Shown here: positions 18,810 to 30,317 of the stretch, piece after piece | Layout: the number at the start of each line of letters is the position of its first letter | Position numbering within the stretch: position 1 is the first letter of the stretch | Origin: Corythucha ciliata | Lineage: Eukaryota > Arthropoda > Insecta > Hemiptera > Tingidae | Assembly (NCBI GenBank): GCA_038030265.1 | Contig: CM075940.1 | Span: 3,162,001-3,226,000, forward strand | Direction of reading: 5' to 3' | DNA: 64,000 bases | Program-made: the position numbers and the translations under genes | Notes under the pieces: model-generated | Database searches by the model: none | Told to the model about the DNA's origin: nothing | Seen by the model: only the letters and a program-made list of their open reading frames with translations

Positions 18810-21800
18810 GCATGTGCTTATACCTAAGTTTCTATAAAATTTATCATTTCCCCGGCAATCGTATAAAAAAAAAAAAAAAAAAAAAAAATGAAGAACGATT
18901 GAGAAGGTTGGAATTAGCTCTAATGACAAGCGTTCGCGTTTTGTTTGTGAACAATAACAGATGCTCCGACTGTAGAGCTTCTTTCTCAAGAATCGATAAC
19001 TTAAAGCGACATATTAGTCGTGGAAAGTGTACACCAGTAGGAAGCGCGTACGTTGAATATTTTCACGGGTGGGAAAGATGTCAGTAAAAATTAACTAATG
19101 CCATCATTTTTTAAAATATAGACAAAAAAAGTGTGATATTTGTGATAAGGAGTTTTTGACCGTGAGTCGGCTTGAAAAGCACCGACGTTTCAAACATAAA
19201 GTCTCTACAACAGGGTAATAAGTCAAATAGGTACAATGGATTGAAATAGTATTATTAATCTCTATATTGTCTCCATCATTTTTTTTTTTTTTTTTTTTTT
19301 TCATTAGGCGTTATGAATGCTATAAATGTGGAGAAACTTTTGAAAGAAAATATCACAAGCTCAGACATGAAAGAGCATGTGGCTTCTTATCCAACATAAA
19401 TGCTGGAAGAGAGGCACGGTTAAAATCCGTGAGGATGTACGCTCCTACTGATGAAGAGGGATTTGTACCCGTTGCTACGGCATTCGAGGATCGGCTAGCA
19501 ACACTTTTCCTTAAAAATGTTATGTCAGCTGAATCCATTGGCCTGTTCCTTTATTCGGCCGTAGATAAAGTGATGGATAAAGTTAATAATTATCTAAATA
19601 AATGGTCTGCGCTGAAAATTTCCCTAGCATTAGAGACCACATACACAGACCCTAAATATGATGTCAAGGTATTTTAGTTTTTTTTTTCTTTCTTTCTTTC
19701 CGCATCTCACAATAAATTTTTATCCTTTCTACCATTTGAATGGTCATAGTTTAACAAATGCTTCAGAACAGCAAGCAAAGAAGTGTACCAAAGCACTGAT
19801 TTGGAAGAAATGATTGGAGATTTTTATGCTATCCTACTCCAAGAGGTAGAGAACTATCAAAAAAAGGGTTCAGGTATGATCCTCTAGTTGTTCAAAAGTG
19901 TTGACAAGTTTGTAAGAAGAATTACAAGCAACTCTCCCAATTGCAGGTTACACCTTGGAGTCAATTGACGGGCTCCTTTTACAAATGAGCCGCTACAAGC
20001 CGCTTAGAGGTGGTTGTAACGTTCCCCTTCCAACTTGGATAAAAAAAAAGAATGCTTGTGACCATAATGTCTACTCGGGCGTTGATTGCTTTGCTCGTGC
20101 AATCGAAGCAGGTCGCAGACCGCCATTCGAAGGGAAAGTGTATACCTATGCGGATATAGATTTTCCAGCTAGCTTGAACAATATAAAAACGTTCGAGTGA
20201 AATGACATGTCAATTAATGTATTCAGCATTGAAGACGGTGCAAGTAGGAATATTTACCCGTTAAAGGTAAATTTGATAAAATTCATTCAATTTTAGTTAG
20301 GAAACGCTCTTCACATTACTCATTTTTATTTTTTATTTTTATTTTATTTTATTTTTTTTAATAAAAGGTTGTTGGCGAAGAAAAGGGCGACCATCGTGAC
20401 ATTTTGATGATTGGATCAATTCAACATCCAACTCACTATGTCGCGATATTTGATTTTAATAGGCTAATTGACAGACAGAAGACGCAGCACAGAACGCCTA
20501 TAGTATCCCGCAAACGCTGTTTTACACACTACACCGTTGAGAATGACGGTCATCGAAGATTGCTGGAACACAAACGAATGTGTTCAACAACTGGTTTGGC
20601 CACGCGTGTTGTCATGCCAAGTGAAAATAAAAAATTAATAAGTTTCAGAAATTATCAAAACACGGTGAATATACGTATATATATATTTCAGAGACTCACA
20701 TGTGAACATTTCAGTAATTTTATTTATTTTATAACTAGCTCAAACATCCTTTTGCAATATATTGCGACACGAAGGCAATTTTACAGCCTATTGATTCCGC
20801 AGAACCGCCTCCAAGCTCCTCATACGTTGAAAAGTATCAAAAGCATGTCATGATGAGGTACTGTTTATACGTTGAGTGCGTTCAAGAGGACATTGACGAG
20901 TCTTTCAACGTTCCTATTATATCGTGGGTCCGAAGCCGAGTCTCACCTCATGAGAACTCTGAAGGAGCTAGCTCTAAAAGGCAAGCGTGCCTTGCAACGA
21001 CATGCTGATAGTGTCGTTGATATGTCATCTCAAGAAAAATATGATTTTAAAAATGCTGTCATGTCACATATGTAAAAAAGCTCTTGCAAATGATAAAGTT
21101 CTCGATCACGATCATATGACCGGGAAATTTCGAGGAGCCGCACACGAACAGTGCAACTTGAAGGCACGCCAGCCTTCATGCACGGAGGCGGGGGATACGA
21201 CTTCAAGTTCCTAATAAGATATTTGGAACAAATATCAAAAGAAGTCACTGTTATTCCTCATACAGAAGAAAAATTTATTTCCTTCTCTGTGAAAATTAGA
21301 GAAGATGATGAGCAGGACGACAACAATGATTTTATATGGCTACGGTTCCTAGACTCATGCAGATTTCTCCCTTCGAGTCTCGAAAAAATTGCCGTTACAA
21401 TGACAGCTGAACAGTTCACCATTTTACCGAAGCTCTTCACAGGCGAAAAACTTTCTCTAGTCATGAAAAAGGGAATTTTTTGTTACGATTACGTAACTGA
21501 CTGGTCAAAGTATGTCTTGTTTTAGTTTCATCTGCAGATTGCGAATTCACTAACAATTTTACTTTTTTTCTCTCTCTCTGACTTTTTTAGACTTGATGAG
21601 ACTAGTTTGCCTGAACAACGGCATTTTTATAATACATAAATTGAATACTGCGAATGTCTCAGATGAAGACTATAAATGCGCGCGAAAAGTGTGGGACCTC
21701 TTCGGTATTCAATCTTTGGGAGAATATTCAGATTTATATCTGAAAACAGACACTCTACTCCTCCGCGAAATTTTCGAAAATTTCCGCGGTCAATTCCTCG

Positions 21801-23097
21801 CGCCCGAATACGGTTTGGATCCCGTATTTTATTACGGTCTTCCTGGACTATCGTGGGACGGTATGTTGAAAATTACGGGCGTGGAGTTGGAGCTTATCAC
21901 CGACTATGATATGCTCCAAATGATAGAAAGTGGTATTCGCGGCGGTTTCGTGGACGTAATGAAGCGACACGGCGAATCAAACGAGCAATCGCAATTAATT
22001 TTTTGCGATGCAAACAATTTATATTCAAAAGGGAGTGAGGAATTTATAGCGCAAAATAATTTCGAATTCGTTGAAAATCCGGAAAGTGTGGATTTACTGT
22101 CAGTCGCGGACAATTCGCCCGTGGGATACTTTGCCGAAGTTGACCTAAAAATTCCGGAGAGTAAACACGACTACTTCAACGAATATCCTCTCCTGCCAGA
22201 AAAGGAAAAAATGGAAAACTCCAATTACTGGAAATTGGTGGGAAATTTGAAGGATAAGAAACGCTACGTTCTTCATTACCGTACCCTTCAATTCGCCGTT
22301 AATCATGGACTCATTTTGGAGAAAGTCCACCGCTGAGAAAGTCCGTGGCTGAAAAAATTCATCGAAATCAACACGGAGAAAAGGAAAAAGGCCACGACAC
22401 CGTTCGAAAAGGAACTGTGGAAATTGTTGAACAACGCAAATTTTGGCAAGACAATCGAGAATGTAAGAACGCGTATGAATATGCACTTAGTAACGGAAGC
22501 ATCACGACTCGAAAAGTTAATTGCTAAGCCGCATTTCTTGCGTCATACAATTCTCACTCCAAATAGTGCTCTGGTTCACATGTCAAAGGAACATATCACT
22601 TTTATGAAGCCAATATTTGCAGGATTCACGATATTGGAACTGGCCAAACTCCACATGAACCACTTTCACTATGATGTAATGCGAGCGCACTATGGTCCAT
22701 AACGGTTGGAATTATTGCACACGGACACGGACAGTTTTGTTTACAGCGTCAAAACAGGTGATGACGTAAATTTTTTTTTTCGTTTATGTACTTATTTCCC
22801 CCCTCCCCCCCCCACAACTTTTAGGCGGCGAGGACTGGAGGAAAGAGGTTTTCGAAACCGAGAGGCTGAAAAGAGAGTTTGACTTCAGCGATTTGCCTGC
22901 AGATCATCCATACCATTTTTCCTCGAACAAAAAAGTTCTTGAAAAATTCAAAGATGAGCTGAACGGGAAGAAACTTCTCGAGTTTGTCGGCCTGCGCTCC
23001 AAAATGTACGCCATGAAAATTGAAGGAGCTAACGACATCAAAAAATCTAAAGGAGTGAAGAAGAGTGCGGTTCAAAATCAGCTCAACTTTGAAACGT
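18322..23097 (+). pseudogene. PolB: Polinton protein-primed DNA polymerase B, intron-rich and broken
   Basis: Inferred exons: 18322-18809, 18961-19026, 19122-19214, 19308-19668, 19750-19873, 19947-20266, 20368-about 20664, 20739 onward, up to about 21509, and 21591 onward. Domains in order: SUMO-interaction-like motifs; three C2H2-type fingers on separate exons (CSDC, CDIC, CYKC); the N-terminal region with FEDRLATLF; exonuclease region; an HNH-like box VLDHDHMTGKFRGAAH; GGYDFKFLI; palm motif A in DANNLY, motif B in NNANFGKTIENVR, motif C in HTDTDSFVY. Breaks: TGA at 20198-20200, frame changes near 20950, 21640 and 22335, TAA near 22700, and the Penelope insertion after 23097. It would replicate the element from a protein primer. 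Confidence 0.85.
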
Positions 23098-23099
23098 AA

Positions 23100-24600
23100 A
23101 AACGCATGATAACGGGACGTCATAGCTTGAACTCTGCAACGATATGTGATACCTCCATTCTAGTCTCATTTGATGTTTCAAATCTATTCACCAATGTACC
23201 TGGAGTTGATTGCGTAAATCTTATAGATAATTTATTGTTAAATAATGGCTGTGATCCTGCGATATCCAATGAATTAGTTACCTTGTTAAGTACCTGTTTA
23301 GAGAATAATTATTTTAAATTCAATAATGTTTTTTATAAAATGGATGGTTTACCCATGGGCTCTCCTTTGTCTCCCCTGTGTGCAGAGGTGTACATGGATG
23401 CTTTAGAGAAGCAATTGTTTGCCTCCAATTTTTCCTTAGTTAAGAAAATAGGCATGTGGAGACGTTACGTTGATGATGTTTTTTGTGTTTTCAACGGTCG
23501 GGAGAGTGAGTTGTATAAGTTGTTGGATTATCTAAATTCTCTTAGAGGTACAATTCGTTTTACCATGGAGGTGATGAAAGATCGGGCCTTGAACTTTCCT
23601 GGATCTCACTGTGATTCTTAGAGATGGCTCCGTGCATTTCGAAATTTTCCGTAAGCCTACCGCTACGGATACGATGATTCCGATAGATTCTTACCATCCA
23701 TGGCAACATAAATTGGCAGGCTGGAAAAAATCCCTTTATCTCCTACGGCCTACGAAAAAGAATTAATGACGATCAAGTATCTGGCAGCCAGGAACGGGTA
23801 TGACGACGAACTCATTGACAAGCTTCTTCACAAGAAACGTTTCAAGTCTCCGATGCATCAATACGCCAAGGATTTATCGTTCGGAACATCAGACGTTGCT
23901 CCCACTTTCTCTGTATTGCCTTTCGTGGCGGGCTTGTCGACTAAAATAGCCAGTATTCTCAAAAAAGAGGGATTCTCCGTGGCATACAGGAATAGCGGTT
24001 CATTAGCCAATCTGCTGTCGGTTCCGAAGGATGTAGTACCGAAATCGGATATGAGTGGGGTATACCGTCTCGAGTGTAGCTGTCGGAAGGTTTATATTGG
24101 ACAAACCGGAAGGAAATTGGCCACTCGGGTATCGGAGCATCTCCCTCATTCCACAAAAAGCAATTCGGAGTTCAAGGATCATCTTCGATGTTCGGGCCAT
24201 CTCTTTGATGCGCAGGGGGGTGTTAAGTTGCTCCACTCCTTAGGAAAGGGTAGACTTTTGGATTGGATGGAGAGATTTGAAATCAGGAAGTGCAGCAATG
24301 ACCTAAGTGTTACCTGCATTAACAATCATAAGACCTTTGATCTTCCTCCGATTTTGAATTGTATCTCCCGGTTCATGGAGAAAGAAGCGGGGAAGGAGAA
24401 GGTACATACAGGTCAGTTAGGTGCTGACGACGACTGAGGTAAGACCCTCATATTGTTTGTTGTAGTGGTTTATTTTAATTTATTTTTAATTTTATTAACT
24501 TATGTATTGGTTGGTTGGTTCTCTGTTGGTTGTAGCGACCGATGATGATGTAAATCGAAACCGCGGTCTCGCATAATTAAATAAAAAATCTGTGGACGGA
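23100..24600 (+). mobile_element. Penelope-like element inserted at the end of PolB
   Basis: The 5' side is truncated inside the reverse transcriptase at about 23110. The 3' side ends near 24600, after a CGAAACCGCGG segment typical of these elements. No target-site duplication was identified. Confidence 0.85.
23112..24437 (+). pseudogene. Penelope-like reverse transcriptase with GIY-YIG endonuclease
   Basis: The first frame (to 23621) has the Penelope-type palm: LVSFDVSNLFTNVP, then DGLPMGSPLSPLCAEVYMD and the catalytic RRYVDDVFCVF. A frame change follows near 23605, a short piece reads to 23765, and a second change leads to 23766-24437. That part holds a linker and the GIY-YIG endonuclease: GVYRLECSCRKVYIGQTGRKL followed by TRVSEH. 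The GIY-YIG domain nicks the target for primed reverse transcription. The N-terminal part is lost and two frame changes make it inactive. It shares no relationship with the surrounding polymerase gene beyond insertion. Confidence 0.9.
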
Positions 24601-24727
24601 CACATCCTTTGAATTGCCTGATTCGATACTCAAGTCCACTACATCGTTCTTTCCTTTTATTAATAACATTATGTTTGATCAATCTCCAAACCCTCTCCCT
24701 CCCTCTTTTTTTTTCTCTCTTTACAAG

Positions 24728-25098
24728 GTGTGAAGGAAGGAGTAAAAAAAGGAATTGACTGGAGCGAAGGATGGGTATGCTATGCAGAACTGAACCAAAT
24801 TCTTCGTTCATCGCTACAGAGCTACGATACAGTATACGTCAAAGGACTTGACAAATAGCGCTTTCTTCTCAACCGGATCGGCCACGACATTCCTGCAAAA
24901 ATTATTTCTCTGGACGAATTGGGATGTCCATCACTGCAAAGGAAAGAACACTGGAACGGTTATTACTCTCATAACTGTATGCGTGACGTTTTCACCGATT
25001 TTCGATGTGCGAAAGAACAAGCGATAAGACTCGCTGAATGGATAACGACAAATGTGCAAACGTCAACAAACGGTGATACTGAACAATATTGGGACTAA
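24728..25098 (+). pseudogene. Uncharacterised Polinton-associated ORF
   Basis: After a TTTACAAG acceptor, a frame reads to a TAA at 25098 with one in-frame TAG near 24856. It includes YDTVYVKGLDK before the stop and IISLDELGCPSL after it, then a Cys/His-bearing tail. I recall this VKGL...LDELGCPSL pattern in proteins found beside Polinton polymerases, but I know no function for it. It may be the last exon of PolB or a separate gene. Confidence 0.5.
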
Positions 25099-25276
25099 AA
25101 GAAACAAAAAAAAACTTGTAAGTGTTCTAATTTTTTTAACTGTATAAAAATAAAAATGGAGTATATTCAAAAAAATTGTCAGTTTTATTTTAAAAAATAA
25201 ATAAACTATCAATTTATTGTAAACACACTTTCTTCTTCTTCTTCTTATTCCTTCTCTTCAAATCCTTTTCCTTAAA
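25099..25276. other. Short AT-rich spacer with CTT repeat
   Basis: Non-coding; contains AATAAA-like signals and a CTTCTT microsatellite at 25230-25250 before the ATPase start. Confidence 0.5.
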
Positions 25277-26050
25277 ATGCAAACCAAAAGAAATAATTCA
25301 TCAGTTATGGCGTTTCAACCTCAAAGAGAACGACTCGCAGTCAACAATGAATATGACATTCCCGATGGTGAGAAAAGTAATCACATTAGGCGACATGGAC
25401 CATTGTTTGGAAATCACATCCTGGCTTTAATTATAGGTCCCAGTTCATCGGGTAAGACAGTAGCACTACTTTCTCTGCTCATCGAACCGAATGGTCTTCG
25501 ATTTGAAAATCTCTATATTTATTCAAAAAGCCTTTACCAGCCCAAGTACAAATTCCTTTCTATGCTGCTTGAATCTATGAAAAAGATGATTGGTTTCTAT
25601 CCATTTGGTACGTCTGAAGACGTGATACCTGTGTCGGAAGTAAAATAAAATTCCGTATTTGTATTCGATGACGTAATGTCAGGTTCACAGGACAAAATGA
25701 GGGAATATTTTGCAATGGGTCGTCACAAAAATGTCGATTCTATTTATCTGTGTCAGTCATACGCAAAGCTACCGAAACATTTAATTCGCGATAACAGCAA
25801 TCTCTTGATCTTATTTAAAATGGATCATTTGAACTTGCAAAAAATTCATCGAGATCACGTTGAAGGCGATATGGATTTTGAAACTTTTCTTGGAAACTTC
25901 TTTTGGAACGAGAAACCTAGGGGCTTTTTCGTAATTGATAAAGAGGCCGAGCTAAATAAAGGCCGTTGTCGGTGTGGGTTTGACGTTTTCATTAAAATAG
26001 AAAAAACATCCGATACAAGTGCCAGTAAGCAAAATGGAGTCAAGCGATAA
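25277..26050 (+). pseudogene. ATP: Polinton genome-packaging ATPase (FtsK/HerA, A32-like), one stop
   Basis: The frame shows a Walker A loop IIGPSSSGKT, a Walker B strand SVFVFDDVM, and the conserved YLCQSYAKLPKHLIRDN segment that follows in Polinton and NCLDV packaging ATPases. One in-frame TAA at 25646-25648, just before the Walker B strand, splits it; both halves are in the same frame. The enzyme would pump DNA into capsids. Its 3' end overlaps the next ORF by 17 bases. A single stop suggests recent inactivation. Confidence 0.9.
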
Positions 26051-26477
26051 ACGACTTAAAGAGAAACTCATAAAAGCAAGGGCAAGTACACCAGGACTCT
26101 ACAGTTTAATGTTTCTGAAAACGCCTCTTGCCTATGATGAACGTGATCTGAATAATTATCGTGAGATGACGGAAAGAACCAATCTTTTTCGAGCAGGCTA
26201 CGACTCCGAAAGGCCCTATGTAACAAATTCGAAAAAATTTCGTATGCTCTTCTCTCTGAGAGGATACCTCAATAGAGGCGGTGGTAAAAAAAAAAGTGTC
26301 GTGGGATCGGGTTTCAATAATTTAAAATATCCAATTTATGAGTATAGGGATAATGCAAATGAACTCATTGACAGGCTTCGTCTTCTAGTTGCATCCCGTG
26401 AGGCCGGCCATAACGGACACAATAATGAAATAGAATCAATTATAGAAGAGTTAAAAGAAGCTGATGTCATATACTGA
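26034..26477 (+). CDS. Conserved small Polinton protein of unknown function
   Basis: The ATG at 26034 overlaps the ATPase end; an upstream in-frame ATG at 26019 is less likely. The C-terminus has NELIDRLRLLVASREAGH and IESIIEELKEADVIY, a pattern I associate with a small protein regularly found beside the ATPase and integrase in arthropod Polintons. It is about 147 residues, with no stop. The N-terminal half is basic. Its function is unknown; position suggests a virion or packaging role. Confidence 0.65.
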   Translation: MESSDKRLKEKLIKARASTPGLYSLMFLKTPLAYDERDLNNYREMTERTNLFRAGYDSERPYVTNSKKFRMLFSLRGYLNRGGGKKKSVVGSGFNNLKYPIYEYRDNANELIDRLRLLVASREAGHNGHNNEIESIIEELKEADVIY

Positions 26478-26504
26478 TCCTCATTCATGTTCTAAACGTT
26501 TGTA

Positions 26505-27461
26505 ATGAGCAAACAGATAATTATTGACGAGCTTCATCGGCCGGCGAGAAGAAATTTTCCTCGCTCACGTGTTATTGTTAAACGTGTTTTTACAGATCTT
26601 TACCAGGCAGACTTCGTAGAGATGAGGAATTTTTCCGATCGTGGTTATAACTACATTCTGTGCGTCATTGATTGCGGTTCAAAAAGGGCTTTTTGCGAGC
26701 CTCTAAAAACTAAAACAGGCACTGAAGTTACCAAGGCTATGAGGAAAATTCTCGATGAAAACTCGAGTTTCATGCTTCCACGTCATTTACAGACCGATAA
26801 TGGAAAAGAGTTTTACAATCATCATTTCCAGAAATTGATGAAAGAGCGAAATATAAATCATTATTCAACGGGAAGTGTAGTGAAAGGTAATATAATAGAA
26901 TGGTACAACCGTTCCTTGAAAAGTCTTATGTGGAAACAATTTAGTTTGCAGGGACATTACAAGTGGGTAAGCATCCTTCCAATGCTTGTTGATCAGTATA
27001 ATAACAGGTATCACCGCAGCATAGGCATGAAACCTAATGATGTTACAAAGATCGATGAAGAATTAATTATCAAACGCTTAAATCAATTGGGAATGAGGAA
27101 AAGCCGCCGTCAACCTCGATTTCGTGTAGGTGACCGAGTCAGGCTAAGTCGTTACAAGCATTTATTCGATAAAGGTTACCTGCCGAATTATACGAATGAA
27201 CAGTTCACTATTAAGGAAGTGCATGATCGAGATGTTCCTCTGTACAGCATTACAGACTATCGCAATCAGGTGTACAGCATTACAGACTATCGCAATCAGG
27301 ATATATTTGGCAAAGTTTACGAGGAGGAAATGATACGAACTCGCGTTCCTGATGAATGTTTAATTGAAAAGGTGATAAGAAAACCAGGAAGTCAATCCCT
27401 TGTTCGTTGGCTCGGCTTTGACAGTACGCATGACTCATGGGTTCCTTCATCTTCCATTTGA
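26505..27461 (+). CDS. INT: Polinton retroviral-type integrase with C-terminal chromodomain-like segment
   Basis: The protein has 318 residues and no stop. The DDE core acids are Asp36 (YQADFVEM), Asp98 (LQTDNGKEF) and Glu132 (GNIIEWYNRSLK). The SH3-like part with GDRVRLSRYKHLFDKGY follows. A chromodomain-like end (VRWLGFDSTHDSW) lies near residues 300-315. The N-terminal HHCC zinc region is not evident, so it may be truncated. A 30-bp tandem duplication repeats YSITDYRNQV-type residues once, in frame, inside the C-terminal domain. It would insert the element into host DNA with a 6-bp duplication. It marks the right side of the Polinton. Confidence 0.9.
   Translation: MSKQIIIDELHRPARRNFPRSRVIVKRVFTDLYQADFVEMRNFSDRGYNYILCVIDCGSKRAFCEPLKTKTGTEVTKAMRKILDENSSFMLPRHLQTDNGKEFYNHHFQKLMKERNINHYSTGSVVKGNIIEWYNRSLKSLMWKQFSLQGHYKWVSILPMLVDQYNNRYHRSIGMKPNDVTKIDEELIIKRLNQLGMRKSRRQPRFRVGDRVRLSRYKHLFDKGYLPNYTNEQFTIKEVHDRDVPLYSITDYRNQVYSITDYRNQDIFGKVYEEEMIRTRVPDECLIEKVIRKPGSQSLVRWLGFDSTHDSWVPSSSI
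27241..27300 (+). repeat. 30-bp in-frame tandem duplication in the integrase
   Basis: TGTACAGCATTACAGACTAT and the following ten bases occur twice in succession, adding ten residues without changing frame. Confidence 0.95.
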
Positions 27462-28222
27462 AAGAAGAAGAACAGGTCAACTGAGTTAGCTCCACCTTCC
27501 TTTTTAAACTTCAAAAATGTAACGACAGTGCCTTTACACTCACAGTCTTCAACAGCAGGTACAACAGCAGGTAGAGAGGTTTCAGTTTACTGCATTATAA
27601 TGTTTCCACAGGACGGGCTTATTCCCTTGGCATACAAAAGGAGGAGGAGCGGTTTAAAACTTTCCTCTATAAGTGGAGAGTACATTTTCTTCATCCACTG
27701 AGAATGGCTAAGGCTGGATTTTATTTATGTTGGCGATAAAATTCCCGGTGGAACAGGAGGAGGAGGAGGAGGAGGCTGCGGCGCAATTGACAAAAAGAGG
27801 TCCACTCATGATCTTGTTATATGTGCATTTTGTCATGTTAGAACATATAAGATGGTCACCGGGATGTCACTTTGCTCAACGAGGAGGAGGAGGCTTTGAA
27901 ACTGATAATATACCATGGAATGACTCATCAGCCATTAACGCAATTATCAACATGAAATGGATCAGAAAAACCTGCGAAGAAGAACTTTTGGAAGATATCA
28001 TGGCTAAGCAGGATGAGGAAGCTCGGAAAATTGGTGGTAACGGTCTTTGGCGACAACAAGTGGAGAACGATGAACAACGAGAGTGGGAGAAAGAAAACGG
28101 CGTTGAAGTGGGGAGGAGGATGACAAAAGAAGGGTATGAAGTTGTAGGTTGAACGGAGTTTGGTAAATTCCATGTTGCATCTCTACGCAGTATCAGTTTA
28201 GAAGACCTACAGTCACCTTCCC
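27462..28222 (+). other. Region right of the integrase, one unrecognised ORF
   Basis: An open frame at 27727-28152 (141 residues) is Glu-rich, starting from a GGAGGAGGAGG repeat, with a charged helical C-terminal half (KWIRKTCEEELLEDIM). I do not recognise it. CCTCTATAAGTGG near 27664 could be a TATA element. The right end of the Polinton should lie in this stretch, but I could not find its terminal repeat. Confidence 0.3.
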
Positions 28223-29299
28223 AACTAGCACAATTTAGTCGTCTCGACGTCGGGAAACATGACCCGACGTCATCAGGCGACTTCACATCGACTTCGGCAC
28301 TACCAAAATACGACCAAAGCGGTGGTATACATTTCAGTTATGAAGACGTCACCCAGCGACTACTGGTTGCACGAAGTTGCTATATCCGTAATACAGCCAT
28401 ACTACAAGATGCTGTAGTATATTTGTACAACAGATTTCTGTATTACAACACTTCTACTATTTTCTGTTCAAAATCTAACTGATATTACACAAGATTATAG
28501 CTCCTAAGACCAAATGTCGCCTTGACTACAGTATGATGTTCAATATTTCTACTACAAGTAGCAAAGTGTTATAAATAATTACACTGTTGTTGTGCGGTCA
28601 ACGAAAGCCACTCGAAGAGCGGGGTGCCTCTCAACATGATGCTCATGGACGGCCTTCTTTATTCCAAATACACGACGTTATATCTGGGGCTATCAGTCCA
28701 ATTCTTTTCCGTCAAAAACACAAACGAGTATCATTTCATCGACTGATATTTTATTTTAACTCTTAGAAATGAGTTCCCCCTTGAAACAACACCGTGAGAT
28801 TAATTCATTATTCAAATTTATGAGTGGTGAGAAATTTAAAAGTGCTTGAAAAATATAGTTTCTTGCGCTGGTTAGTCAAATACCTACCTGTTTTGTGATA
28901 GATTACTATTTAAAGCAGAATTTGATACTTGAAAATCATAATTACGTCCAAATGAGTCATTTGCCAAAAAAATAAATAAATAGAAAATCCTTTAAAATGG
29001 CGTTGTCGGATATTTGTACGAAAAACATAATACTCCCGACCATGAGTTGCATTTGGTTAATAACTGTGTATATGATACGACCTCAAGTTATTTATTTGTA
29101 ACGAAGTTGTAATATTCACGACCACAGGTTATGATTTGGAACACAATTCTGTACAACTCTCGACAAGAGGTCGAGAAGTAGACCAAGTTTGTATGTGAGT
29201 TATAAAAGTCTGTACGAAACACGACAACTGGTCGGATGAAGTAGGAAAACAAATAATAGTTTTGGCGCCAAAGCCACCGGTGAGTGAGAGGTAAGAAAG

Positions 29300-29520
29300 A
29301 GTCGGTGTAGTGATTGCATTGACTTTGGAGTGCCGGTGCTGTGCTTCGTACCCTGTAAATGGGTTACAGGCAACAAATTGAAATGGGCAGTAACCAAGCA
29401 TGACGTTAGACTTCTTCAAAAAGACTCGAATAGTGGACCTGCAAAGACTTGGCTCACATACGACTGTATCGTGAAGGCCAAAGATATATCTGACTTCGAG
29501 CTGGCGTCGACGATTGCACA
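29300..29520 (+). pseudogene. Possible BEN-domain-type N-terminal fragment
   Basis: The plus frame around 29340-29515 has VPCKWVTGNKLKWAV and, later, AKTWLTYDCIVKAKDISDFEL. This recalls the conserved region before BEN domains in arthropod proteins, with Trp residues spaced similarly. There is no BEN domain and no clear gene context. Low certainty. Confidence 0.3.
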
Positions 29521-29771
29521 TCGGCTAGGTCACGGACGGCATCGGCATCTGCATCGCCACAGTTACTGGAGCATGAGAGTACTGCTGAGGGCTGTTGATC
29601 GCAGTTGATTGATCGTATTGATGGAGAAATATCGACTAAACTGGAATTATTCACAACTTCAGATCCTACATCTTCGATCAAACTTTCAGCACGACTACTT
29701 CCAGAATCGTCTCTCTTAGTGTATTTCTTCAGTCGTCGGTAGTACGGCGAGGAAGACTTGAACCGCTTCAT
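29454..29771 (-). CDS. Unrecognised Ser-rich ORF
   Basis: An ATG at 29771 opens about 105 codons. The N-terminus is basic and aromatic (KRFKSSSPYYRRLKKY), followed by a Ser/Asp-rich stretch. It resembles the beginning of a nuclear or transposon-encoded protein. It could be a first exon, but no downstream exon was identified. Confidence 0.25.
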   Translation of the reverse strand: MKRFKSSSPYYRRLKKYTKRDDSGSSRAESLIEDVGSEVVNNSSLVDISPSIRSINCDQQPSAVLSCSSNCGDADADAVRDLADVQSSTPARSQIYLWPSRYSRM

Positions 29772-30317
29772 CGTGACTTGCTGGCGGACACAAACTAGCC
29801 CCAAATACTTTCTATATGGCCCGGACGGCGGACGGACATTTTTTTTTATTGCAGATTTGGATTCTACGCACTTTGAAACGTAAAACTACAAATTTTGAGG
29901 GGGGGTCAAAAATTTTTTTTTGCGATACGATTACAAGGACTTATTATTGAGAAATAATAAGTCAAAATTTAGGGTTTTATAGATAAACCCCACCAAAAAA
30001 TTTGGTTTAAAACATTTTCAAACATATTTCATACGATCTATAGCGTGAAATGAGCCATGAGCGAATACGCTATTCACGAAAACTCAATAATAATAGAAAA
30101 ATACGAAATTAAAAGAAAGATTGGTGAAACCCCCACGTTATATGTTTTCTAAAAACGCTTTAAAACTTCTTGCTACAGAAATAATAGAAAAAACTTCTCA
30201 CTAATAAAAAAATAACTTAAAACCAAAGAAATACAATTCAGCTTCTTATTGCAAAAATTATGCACAAAATAAAATGAAATTTGGGTAGTGAAACACAATA
30301 AAATAAAAAAACCTTTT

